From: Tamarix chinensis
Taxonomy: Eukaryota > Streptophyta > Magnoliopsida > Caryophyllales > Tamaricaceae
DNA length: 64,000 nucleotides
Reading direction: 5' to 3'
Assembly (NCBI GenBank): GCA_030549775.1
Contig: CM060175.1
Span: forward strand, 46,745,915 to 46,809,914
Shown here: positions 49,101-61,100 of the stretch, piece after piece
Numbering within the stretch: position 1 is the first letter of the stretch
Layout of the letters: each line of letters begins with the position of its first letter
Notes under the pieces: model-generated
What the model saw: only the letters and a program-made list of their open reading frames with translations
Databases searched by the model: none
What the model was told of the DNA's origin: nothing
Translations under genes and position numbers: made by a program

Positions 49101-52100
49101 AAACAAGGAATACGGGGTGGATTGAAACCAAACCTGGAAGGTCTAAACAATAGGCTACTGGCCCAACTTTAGTAGCTACATGGTAAGGCCTAAAAAATTT
49201 GGGAGCCAACTTCTCGTTCACCCGTTTAGCCAAGGAATTCTGGCGGTATGGCTTAAGTTTCACATAGACCCATTCACCAATTAACAGTTGCAGGTCTCTT
49301 CTTTTGCGGTCAGCCGTATCTTTCATCCATTTTCGGGAACGCTCTAGGTGATACTTCAGCTCTGCTATCATGAGGTCCTTGTCCCTCAACTCCTCATCCA
49401 CGGCAGCCAATGGAGCATTGCCCTCTGTATAACGGATCAGCGAAGGAGGAGTCCTATTATAAAGAGTTTAAAAAGGTGTAGTGTGTATAGCTAAGTGGTA
49501 GGAAGTATTATTCTAGTATTCAGCCCAGGCTAACCATTGGACCCACTGCTTAGGCTTGTCATAATAGAAACAACACAAATAGGTTTCTATACTCTTGTTC
49601 ACCACCTCTGTTTGACCATCGGTTTGAGGATGGTAAGTCGAGCTGTACCTCAACACTGTTCCTTACAGCTTGAACAACTCTTGCCAAAAATGACTGACAA
49701 AAACCTTGTCCCTGTCTGACATTATAGTGCGGAGAAAACCATGTAAGCAGACAGTTTATTTAAGGAAAATAGCGGCCACCAACTGTGTAGTGAAAGGGTG
49801 TTTTAGAGGAGTGAAGTGGGCATACTTGGACAGTCGGTCAACCACAACCAAAACACAACTGCACCCTTCCGAGTGTTGCAACCCCTCTCTGAAATCCATG
49901 GATATGTCTTCCCAAACTTACTCCGGAATGGGCAGAGGCTACAATAACCCGGCTGGTGATAAAGTTTATGTTTTGTGCTGCTAACATATAGCCCAAGCTG
50001 CTACAAATTTCCGCACGTGTTGCCTCATACCCGGCCAGTACACATCTCGAGAGAGCCTATGGAAGGTGTGTAGGACCCCCGAATACCCTCCCACTACACC
50101 CCCATGATACTCCTACAATAACTAGGGAATGTAAGCTGAATTAGCAGGGAGGACTAGCCGCCATTTGAAGAGAAGATGTCCTTGATGCAAGGAATAATGA
50201 AATTTAGATTTGTCTAAGAAATCCCACCAAAATAAATAAATAAATAATGAGCTTAACAAGATAGAAGAAATTAATTAGAGATTATCTATACTCATATGAC
50301 TCTCATTGATTATCATGAAAATGGATACAAGCTGTCAGAAACAGAAGGAGATCAACAGGTGAAAATGATAGAAAACCGACGTTCACAGCCAAGGAAACCC
50401 AAAACAAAGTCTTTAAGAGTTGTCATATTCGAAATCTGCAGTGCATTAGTCCATCTAAGCATATATCAAAGAAGGCCCTGGTGTCCAGTAACCTCCCAAA
50501 AGTGGCTAGACAAAAGGAAAATTAAAAAAAGAAATTGGTTTCAAGTTTCAAACTAGCGCACAAACATAGTCGATACTGATTTGCATGTGATCATGAAAAT
50601 CAACCAATGATACATAGAGGATTTATACTGCTTCGCAAACAGATAGTTGCACAGGCCTTGATCCAGGATACTACTTATATATCCGGGGAATAATACCTCA
50701 TTGAAAAGCTTACTAAATTAGAAGTCCAATGCATTTTTCTAATCTCAATTTCAAATTTTCAATGCAATGTAATGACTATTTTACTATGCAGCTATCCAGT
50801 TGCCTTTTCTACCAGCTTCTTTATCTGCTTTGGATGAGGTATGCAGCAACTGGACATGATTTGGGATGGAAATTATTTAATTCCTTACTTCATAGTTTAT
50901 TATTTATTAGGACACAACTTACGATTATCTTTTAAGTTGTTATAGTTTGTTAAGATTCAATGCAAAGTTTGTTAGGATCATAAATGACTGATTTGTCTTA
51001 TTTTAGCATCATTAGTGTGTGGTTATTTAGTATTAGACATGTGTTTGATTAGTTTTATCTCATTGTAGATGATTTATCTTATTGGTTGAGGAGGTGATCA
51101 CATGAGGGATATATATACCTGTAACCACACACTGGAATCATATGTTGAGTTGAATATTATCAAAGTTTTAACTCTTGTTCTCTTTGTGAGTTCCATCTTA
51201 TTTACCAATTCTTTGTGAATGATAAATTACAAACCCTGTAATTTGGAGAGTTAATTCATTATAAGTTAATCAAGAGTTAACTAGTAAAGATCTTTTGAGA
51301 GTCATTTTGGGAGGCTTTTTGAAGGTAGCTTCAAAAATTACTTCGTGTATTCATTTATGCATATCTCTACTCTGTAATCATTCATAATCTAAAACCACAT
51401 AAAATCATACATTTGTGTTAATTCATCCATAAAAGCACCAATTCACCAATCCATCAATTCCGCAATGCATCAATTCTAATACTCAGTTCATTCAAGAGTG
51501 CTCTCCCGTCTCCACTACTGCCTTATTGACAAATCTAGAATAGGATTTCACAGGACATGCAACTGGATTTCTCTAATCCATACCTAGAAATGTATGAGTA
51601 AAACTAGAGCACTTATGAACTCATTTTTTAAAACCTTACCAGCTAAATACCAAGTACATTTTCTTTATTAAAATTAGTAGAATACGAGACCTTTCCTTTG
51701 GGAAACTTGTATTTGACACAGGCATTTAAAAGTTGATGCCAGGTCACAGGGTACCTTTTGTATATCCATTACATGCAAAAAGCTCATAACACAAAAAGTA
51801 GGAAGCCAAAAGGTAAATACATAAAGTGAAAGTTGCACAGAAAACATCACAGGAAGCCAACTGCATAAGATAATGACATGTGACACTCTAAGATCGTGCT
51901 AACCTGCCGAAAATGCCAAGATCCTTTGATGAGGAAGGTCAATACAGCAAGAATAACAAAATTTGTACTTCCTGAAGCAAGCATGATTTTATTGCAAATT
52001 ACAATGCCAAACTAGAGAATATTTCATTTTAAGTAGAGTAGAGTAAGAACATGCTTGGTGGAAAGGCATTCATCCACATATTATGGTCCATGCCAGTTTG

Positions 52101-55100
52101 GGTTATGCCAGGCAATGCAAGTCGATAAAAAATAAAAGAAAAGAAAAACATTTGTTCTAGTGTGTCACAAACACAGATTAGAGCAAAGAAATGTTGGAGA
52201 CAGCCACAAATAAATTTAGCCAGGAATCTAATCACAGAGAGAGAGAGAGAGAGAGAGAGAAGTAGATGGAAGTCATTGCCACATAAGAAAGCAGCATAAG
52301 AAATGGTCCTAGCAAAATTAATAAGCATCTATTTATATCTACTCCAGGATGAACAGATTATTGTGACAGGTCAAAAGTGTAATGCCCCGTATATAAAATG
52401 TATTTTGCATAATATTTAAAGTTAAAATAAATTGTAAAAATAAGTTTAAAATAAGGAAAATAGCTGACTGGTACAACAAACAAGTCAATTGGTAAGCTTT
52501 GGTGAGTTGTGTGTTTGTTTTGCTACTTTTGATAATCGACTAGCATGTCAAAAACCAATCAACTAGTTCTACTAGAACATGCCAAAACTAGGACTGCAAA
52601 TAAGTTAATCAAACCAGCTCGAATAAACCAAGCCTATGAGCTTTTGTACCATAAAAAAGCTCGATTCCAAATTTTTCGTCCTCAAGCTCAGTTCGTTTAT
52701 TAAATGAGCCTAAAAATAATGTTCGAGCGTAGCTCATTTAGCTAAATGAATGAGCACAGCCACACCCAAAAATCTTGCAAGCTGGCCCTAGCAAAAACCA
52801 ATTAACTAATTCTACTAGAACATGCCAGAACCAATCAACTAGTTCTACTAGAACACACTAAAACCAATCACCTAATTCTATTAGAACACGTGATGTCTAA
52901 ACTATTTTAATTCGAATCTCTTTTAGGTCATCTAACCTTAATAGATTAGTTATACTTTGATTATAAATGATTTCTAGGGAGTTTTAAACTCTTATTACAA
53001 ACCTTTTTAGATTTAACTCCTCCTAACATGATCTCCTACCCCAAAAGTGTCTTTTTCTCACCTTTTCCTTAATTTGCTCTTAATCACCTATCACCCTCTC
53101 TCCTCCTCCCTTGGCAGCGATATGCAGGTCTACAAGCAACCTTAGTCCCTACTTTCCCCTCTTTTTCCACCAAATCAAGGGATCTTGTGCACTTTTTCAA
53201 TATGTTATTGCACCTAACCTCCTACTTTGTACTTTTCCTCAAATACTCAAGTGTGCATTGTCTTCTTTTCCCCATGCCTTATTAGCTTAACCAAACCTCC
53301 TTTTCCTTCTCCTTTTTTTAGTCGGCTGATTCCTTTTAGCATACACTTGAGCTTCTCCCTTCTTGCAAGAAAAATTCTAAGTGTTCTGCTTCTCCTCCCT
53401 AACTATGCACCTTCTCCTTTCCTTTTCATTTCCCAACTTCCAAATCTCTTTTTGTTTAGCTCTAAAGTGTTTTCCTTAAACAATAAGGGGTTAAGGTGAC
53501 GTTTTGAAGAGGAAATCCTTGTTTTTCCTTCTCTTAAGCTCTTTCATTTCAAGAGAAGGGCTTATTCCTTTTCTACTCTCTCCCTTTCTGTTTTAATTCT
53601 ATTTTGAACTCCAAAGGTATTTTGCTAAGTATTTTCCTTTGGGTTCTTGAGAGGTGATCAAGGTTCCAAGTCATTGGAGTAGCTTACTGGTTGGTCTTTC
53701 TTGCTTGAAGACTTGGTTTTAGGTAAAATTGGCTAAACACTTTAGATGTAGATGCTATGTGGTATAATTATTCTAAGCATGAATCTATGAGTATTTATGT
53801 ATTTGAGAGCATGTTTAAGTATTTTTTAAGTATGAATATATTTTGTGTGTGTTTAAGTATGAAGGGGACTTGGTCTCCTAAGCATGAGGTAAGATTTCAG
53901 ATGGTTTTTCCATACTTTAATTTCCAACATGTTTCTTATGATTTTTGACATGTTTCTATGTCTTAATTTTGGTTGGTTTGAGGTTAAGTGCATTAATTTA
54001 GCTTTAGGAGCATGCTAGGTGTTGGTTGATTTTTATAGGAAAATGTTAAACTAAATGATTTCATATCGAAATTGGTTTATTAGGTCTTGGGATGGGGAGT
54101 ATGCATGCTATATTTGGATTCTGGAAGGTTTCGTGTGGTATGAATAAGTGTGGATGTATTTTGGTTGATTTAGAAAGCATAAGAAAATTGTACATATGCA
54201 AGGCTTTGCAAGTCAACTAGTTTTGACTTTAAAAGAAATGTTGGATGTTGGTAGGGTTGTAAACGAGTCAAGCTTTTTACAAGTTGAGCTGCATCATGGT
54301 AAGTGAGCCAAGCTTGTAACTTTTTACACTATAAACAAGCTCAAGCCCAAATTTTCATACTTGTGCTCAACTCATTTAACTAAATGAACGAATCGAGTAT
54401 AGAAAGCTTGTGATTCTACCCTATTTGTCGACAGCCCTAGACGTTGGTTTCAACTTTGCACTAGTCGATTAGAAGCACCATTTAGCTAATTTCCCCATAT
54501 TTGATTACCTATATTACCTTATTTTCTCTTGAAATATTTTCCAAACTAATTTGTAGGACTAGTTGACTAATTTGTCTTGGACTTTTGGTGGTGTTTTTTT
54601 TTGGATTAACCTTTAGGTTCGACTTCTTAGTTTCATCCTTTCCCTTCTTAATTAATGCATAAAATGAGATGAAGTGATTAAGTATAGAAGTATGGTCAAG
54701 TGTTGGCCTAAAGCAAAACATTCATGTTTAAAGTGAAATATAAGTGGATTTAGGTGTTGTTTCCTTAGTAGATCAATCAATGATTTTAGTCAACCTTCAA
54801 TATGAGTTGCGCTAACTATTCATATTGAATCAATGAGTAGTAGATAGTCTACCATGATGACCTTTGAGGTAGGGTTGTGCGTAGTATGCCTTCCTTGTTT
54901 AGAAGTAATGTCTGACTTGCTTTTGTGTGCCAAGTAAGACATCACATCTACTCTATTTAAATCCATGAAATTCTTAAAGGGTATCAATATTTAAGGATTG
55001 GGTGTCTTATATAGTTGAGTTGTGCTACCTATCTATATTAGGTTAGCTAGAGGTAGGCAATCTACCATTAGTTTTAGCTGCGCTAACTATCTATACTAGG

Positions 55101-58100
55101 TCATATATGTTATTTGTTGTTTATGTTGTACTAGTTATATATATTGGGTTAACAGAAAATCCACTTAGTTTTTTAATTGGATATGAGCTTGTAATACATG
55201 AGGTATCATTTATGAGTTAAGTATGGAGCATGAGAAGTATGTGTATGCCTAGATTCCATCTTGATAATAGTTTATATAGGACCTTTGATAGCATATAAGT
55301 AAGTATATCATATGATTTATCGGTCTCTTGCCATACCCTAAGTGTTGCACATAATTAAGTTTATTTAGTACATCGACATACTGATACTACACTTTGCAAA
55401 TGACTTGCAAATATTGGATGATGATGTTCAGTTGTATGATGCGTTTGGGCAAGAGTGATTATATCTAGGTTGAGACTTTGAGTGGGAGCTATAGTAATAC
55501 CCCATCCTAAAAATTTTCAAAATGTGTTTAAAATTGATTGTGTTGATATAAAAAATATAGTTTTAGTATTGGAATGGGCTTAAAATTTTAATAAAAATAT
55601 GAATTTCAAGTGTACCGATTAATTATTTTGCCTAACTGATCTATTGGTACGCTTAGAGATTGATAATTTTATTCTCGACAAACTAGTTGACTGGTATGCC
55701 CAAACCGATGAACTGGTTATCCTGCAATTTCAAATCTATTTCTGAGTTTGATTCGAATCTCATTTTAATGTTTATGAAAACTTCTAATTAGAGTCTATTT
55801 GTGCTAATAAGCATACTTTGGTGCTTTAGAATTATTTTCACTTTATTTATACCATTCTATGATATTATTTAGTTAAATTTTCCCAAAAAACACCTTTTGA
55901 GACATGCCTCACCTTCTCTCTTCTCCCTTACCTATCTCTCTCTCTCTCTCTTCTTTGGCAGCTCGATTGTGTGGTTGACTTCATGCACCCATTCCTTAAC
56001 TCACCAACCTACTGCCATGTCCCTTCCTGAATGCACTCAACCTTCATCACCCCATTATGTATGTCCTTACCTCTTGGTTGCCCACACTCAAACATACCAG
56101 TCTTATCTCTCTTTCTTCTATGAATATCGACCAGCCCTCACCTCTATACCCTCCATTCCTAATCCATTTTCATTTCTCACCTGTTGTTCTTGCTCTCTTC
56201 TCCCTTTTCTTGGTGGAAAATTACTAAGTGTTGAGCATTCTCCATTTTATTTCCTGTCTCCTCTCTGCTAAGAAAACATAAGCTTGCTCTAGCTTCATGC
56301 ATTCTTTGGTTGAGCATTTGTCTCCCTTTTCTTCTTCTAATCTTAGATTTAGTTCTCCCTTGTTTCTCTTAAGCAAGGAAGAATTAAGATTGAGAAAGGT
56401 TGAAGATTCCAATTTCTTTTTTCCTTAGCATTCTGTTTCTATAAAAAGGTTGGATTGTGTTTTGTTCTTCTTTTTCTTCTTCTAGTTCTTCTTTGATTTT
56501 TAATGAAGTTTTGAAAGGGGGTTTTAATGGTTTTGACTTTGATTCTCTTAGCAATCGAGGCCCTAATAGATAGTCATCAACTAGGAGTTTTGTGCAAGAA
56601 GAATTGCTTCTAAGGCATTCTTATCTTTAATAAGAATAAAGTTATGTTGCTTATGGAGGTTCCACGTCCTTGGTAGCTTTTGTGTGAGCATGGTCTAATT
56701 GCATTCTAGAATTTAAGAATGTGGTGGAATTTCTTTTTAAAGTTAAGCATTATCTGGTTTCTCTGATTCTATGCATGAATTGGTAGTTTGAGTATGATTC
56801 GTTTAAATGCCTATATTATCATATGATTCTATGTGTGCAACATGCCTTTTTGTGTATTTTATGACATAGGAACATGCTAGGATTAATATGGTAAAGTTTG
56901 GTAAATTTTGGGTGAGTGCATTGCAAGTCTAGGTGATGTTTTACCCAAAACAATCGATCGATTAGTTGAGCCCATCGACTAATTCTGCAAGCAATCGCAC
57001 AGTTTAGAAATTTTGATCGGTTGGTCGTGAGATCAATCAATTGGTTCGATGAACTAGTCGACTAGTTTCTATAAATAGTCAATCGGTTCACCAAATCCAA
57101 CGACTAGTGATCATGCAACCAAAGTAGTCTGGTTTCTGCTTAGACCCATCAAGCAGTTGGAACAAACCCATCGACTGGTTTCTTATGAACATTCGATCAA
57201 CGAGACCAACCAATCGACTCGTCCGCTGTTATTTTAGTTTAGAATTGGTATGACCAAACCAATTAATTGGTCCTAGGGACACACTGACTAGTCCGACTAT
57301 ATGTCGCCTGGTTCAGATGTTAGTTGTTGATACTCACTAGGGTCTCTTGTGTTAATACCTTTATGTGATTACAACATTTAAGTTATAATTCCAACCATGA
57401 TTGCTCTAGAATTAATAAGAATTGTAATGATGATAATTGGGATTGAATTCATTAAATTTGGTGTCATCTCTAAACACCCAATTAGTGGCTTTTAAGCCTT
57501 ATGATGTGTTTAGTGTTATCACTTGAAAACACCCAATTTGGTTAATAATGGAGTTTAATTATGACCTAATTTGGTTAATAATGGAGTTTAATTGTGTTTG
57601 GAGTTATCACTTGGAAACACCCAATTGGTTATTTGTGGATTTAATCTATGATTTATGATATCACTTAAATATATATAATAATGGAATAAGATGTCGTTCT
57701 AGCATTTTTCTCCGACACTTAGGATTGCTGACTGGGAGTTAGTGGGTGGGTCACCCTATATTTTATACTTTTCACTCGGTGCCTATTTTCTTATCTATTG
57801 AGTTGTGGTCAGTAGGAGGGTATGTGCATATCTTTGAGGTATAGGATTATATTGTGGCAGGTCGGCATGGCATTAGTGTCCAGTACGGATAGGTGAGGTA
57901 TCCTATGTACAAGCCCCCTAGCACTTTGTATTGTCCATTACCTAGGTGGGTATGATATCCTAACTTTTTAGCCCTCACGATGGAGGCATTCAAGGTGAGG
58001 TATCCCAGTACAAGCCCCTATGATGTACTTTGACCACATATGGGAGGAGTGGTATCCCAATTTATGTTAACCCTCATGGCAGGTGTACTCAACCTGTGGT

Positions 58101-61100
58101 GGGTGTGATATCCCCAGAGAAAAGCCCCTTCGATGTATCCTAACCCTGTATGTTAGGTGTAGTATCCCACTGTGTTTATTTGATACCATGACTTTTGTTC
58201 ATGGTGGAGAACCAAGTGTGGTCGAATGAACTATCTTAATAACTGAAAATTATGTGATCACTAAAGGAAGAAGTATAATATGATTTACATTGTGTGGATT
58301 GTGTTGCATTTCCTGTATTAACCATTCTTCCATAATTTCCACGCAAGCATACCTTATTTTATTACTACCATAAGCCTAAGTGTTAATTTATGTTGGTATG
58401 CTTATTACCATGCTTCTATGTGACTTGAATGTGTTGCATGAGCCTTACCATGCTTTAGGTAGTATGTTTTACCAGTATTTCACCATACTGATACTATACT
58501 TGTGTGGTCACTATGATGATCCAACTCTTAGTCTGGCGAACAGATGACGATTTGCAAGGGTACGACTCTCGGTTAGAACATGCTGAGGGTGATGATGTGG
58601 GCTAATAGTTGGCCATTACCTAGGATTGGAGATTTTTGTTTATGTTTAAGAGTTAGGCTAACTGATTAGAAGTGTTTTGCCTACTACATTGGGAAGTTTT
58701 TGTTTTTTCAGTTATTTAAACTCTTGGCTTTGATTTTCTATATTTGGATTTGTAAACTCTCGTACTCCTTCTATCTATATTATTGTTCTCAATTTTATCA
58801 TTGTAAACTGTTATATTAATATTATGAGCATACATCTTTCCATCTGTTATTTTGTATTGCCTTGCATCAGGCATGGGCTAAGTGATGATCACGTATCTCT
58901 CATGGTTGATGTGGCGGTAACTTTCCCCAATTTTACATTTCAGTGTCCACATTATCTTTGAATTGAAACTTTCTAGTTCGTAAATTGGCGGTGTTAGAAC
59001 TATCTAGTGGTGTCCTTAGGATCTTTTGTGATACAAATATTATGGACTCTTATGCCTCCTTATACTCTTTTGATGTAGTTTAGGAATTGATCTCAACAAC
59101 TGCTATTTTGGTTACATGATATTACTTCTGCATATTGTCTCTATTTTCGTGAGTTGTTTGTGACATGTTATGACATTGTTTTAGCATGAGAATGGTATGA
59201 AAACCAAACTTGTACTAAGAGCAGCAATAACACCCTCATTTTGGTATTCTGCATTTGTAAATGCAAATCTGTATTTTAAATTAAAATGTTTAGTACAAAA
59301 ATTTGGGTTGTTACAAAAAGGGCCGAAAATTACATTTGGTAAGGGTAGGGAAGGAGAAAGAAAAAAGAAAGACAAATTGGGAGGAAGATTTATGACAGTT
59401 TCTTTGCTGAAGGTGTATGTCACTATGTTATCCTTGATCTCAAAGGACACTCTAGAGGTGGGGGATCATATGGTATAACGTTCTATACACAATCTTTTCT
59501 AAGATACATACCCAAAGGTTACAACAAATAGTGCCATCCATCATTGATAAGCCACAGTCTGTTTTTATTAAGGGCATAATAATTAGTAATAATATCCTCT
59601 TAGCCTATAGTTGGTAAGGATGTATGTTAGCAAATCTATCTTAGCTCGATGCACGTTAAAGCTTGATATTAAGAAAGCGTATCATTCTATGGATTGGAAT
59701 TTCCTTGAGCAAATGCTACATAGCTTGTGATTCCCACTTCATTTTGTTAAGCTCATAATGGGTGGTGTCTCTTCAATGTCCTATTCTTAGTTATTTGATG
59801 GTTTTTTGTTGCCTCCTTTAAAAGATGGTAAGGGTCTTTGGCAAGGAGATCCACTTTCCCCATAATTATTTGTTTCAGTGGTGGAGTATTTGGCTAAACC
59901 ACTCATGCTTCTATGGAGAGATAGCAGATTTAAGGAGCATCCTAAATACAAGCACATCAAGCCTATTAATCGGTGATATGATATTATTTTGTAGAAGGAG
60001 TCTTCCTTCAGTACAAGCCATTAACACAACAGCTTCGGTCTTTCTCTTGTTATTAAAACAACTTCAAGGTGTTTCTGGGTGGATTAGATTCATCTACAAA
60101 GGACTTAATCCTTCAATTCATGCAATTTTGTGGTGATACTCTGCCTATCCATCACTTGAAAGTGCCACTTTCCGATTCCAAGGTGCATATAGGTCAAATG
60201 GTGGCCAATGTACAGCAGAAGGTAGGGCAAATGAGGGGTTGGGCTACTAAACTTTTCTCTTATGCAAGCAGGCTTCAACTCCTTAGAAATGGTTGCTTTT
60301 AGCATCCAATATACTAGAGTTGATTATTCCTCCTTCCAAAGAAGATTGGCACTGACATTATTAGTGTCTACTGCTCTTTTCTTTGGACTCGAAACTAGCT
60401 TCCCGGATCTAAAACATTATTAGGTGGACAATCTTGGCATGTTTGAAATGTAGTTTCTATTGGAAAGCATTTGAGGAATATTGACACTTAATGGATTTGG
60501 TCAATCCCCAGCATCTACCTTACACAAGATACTATTCAGATTATACTTGTGAGGTTGAGTGTGCCTTGGAAACTAAAGTGCATTTTGGGGTTGAGGAGTC
60601 AATTGTGCATGGTTTTTAAGGCTCTCCCAAGCATGGTTGATTATGGCATTAGATGAGTATATGAGGTGTTGGGATCTCAAAGGCAGCTGGTTGATTGGTG
60701 AAGGACTATTTGGTGTACTCCTGCAGCCATCCTCTGGCTAGCCATGCTTGGCAAATTGTCTACTTAGGATAGGATTACTACTCCTGATTTGCAGTGCGTC
60801 TTTTGTTCAACCAGAGAATCTACTAGGCACCTCTTTCTGGAATGTCCTTGTTTAGCACAAGTATGGCAACACATTTGTGGTAGCTTGGGCCGTAGAGATC
60901 CTTTAGATGGTTGGGACCAAGAATCAAAGACATTAACACGATCTGCAAGGGTGGTACAGCGAAGCCTCTAAGCTGTTGTTGTATATGAGCTTTGGAGCAG
61001 AGAATAGGAAGTTACTTTAAGGCATTGATATAATTTTCTCTCAGTTGCATCACTGTATTGCAATGAGTAAAGCAAGTAGATGCTTATATGGTGTTAGATT

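Larger units (their letters stand above)
37346..51903 (-). other. Intron 3 of the DUF1295 gene (14,558 bp), transposon-filled
   Basis: It is bounded by the GTTAGC donor of exon 3 and the CTGCAG acceptor of exon 4. It contains, from 37,346 to 40,074, AT-rich DNA with (AT)n at 37,362, an ATTA run at 39,076-39,108 and a short CCCTAAA run at 39,499-39,528; then two host-gene fragments, two copia elements, an antisense chromovirus and unassigned stretches at 47,521-48,190 and 50,229-51,903. Exons on both sides stay in phase. Confidence 0.85.
52378..59315 (+). mobile_element. Outer solo LTR in intron 2, itself interrupted (about 3.4 kb net)
   Basis: It begins TGTAATGCCCCG and ends TTGGGTTGTTACA, with the 5-bp duplication AAAAG. 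Two pieces, 52,378-55,492 and 58,999-59,315, are separated by a second solo LTR. The left piece has a pyrimidine-rich tract (53,040-53,560) and many 'accaatcaactagttctactag' words; the small right piece ends 'tttagtacaaaaattt' before the terminus. No coding region or primer site is seen. It is related to the LTR fragment at 4,400-6,797. Confidence 0.85.

Noticed and set aside
50729..50935. Small plus-strand frame in intron 3
   Set aside because: AT-rich, no recognisable family, no codon bias visible, and no supporting context.
59197..59478. 93-codon plus-strand frame
   Set aside because: It crosses the right end of the outer solo LTR and its target duplication, so it is a chance frame.
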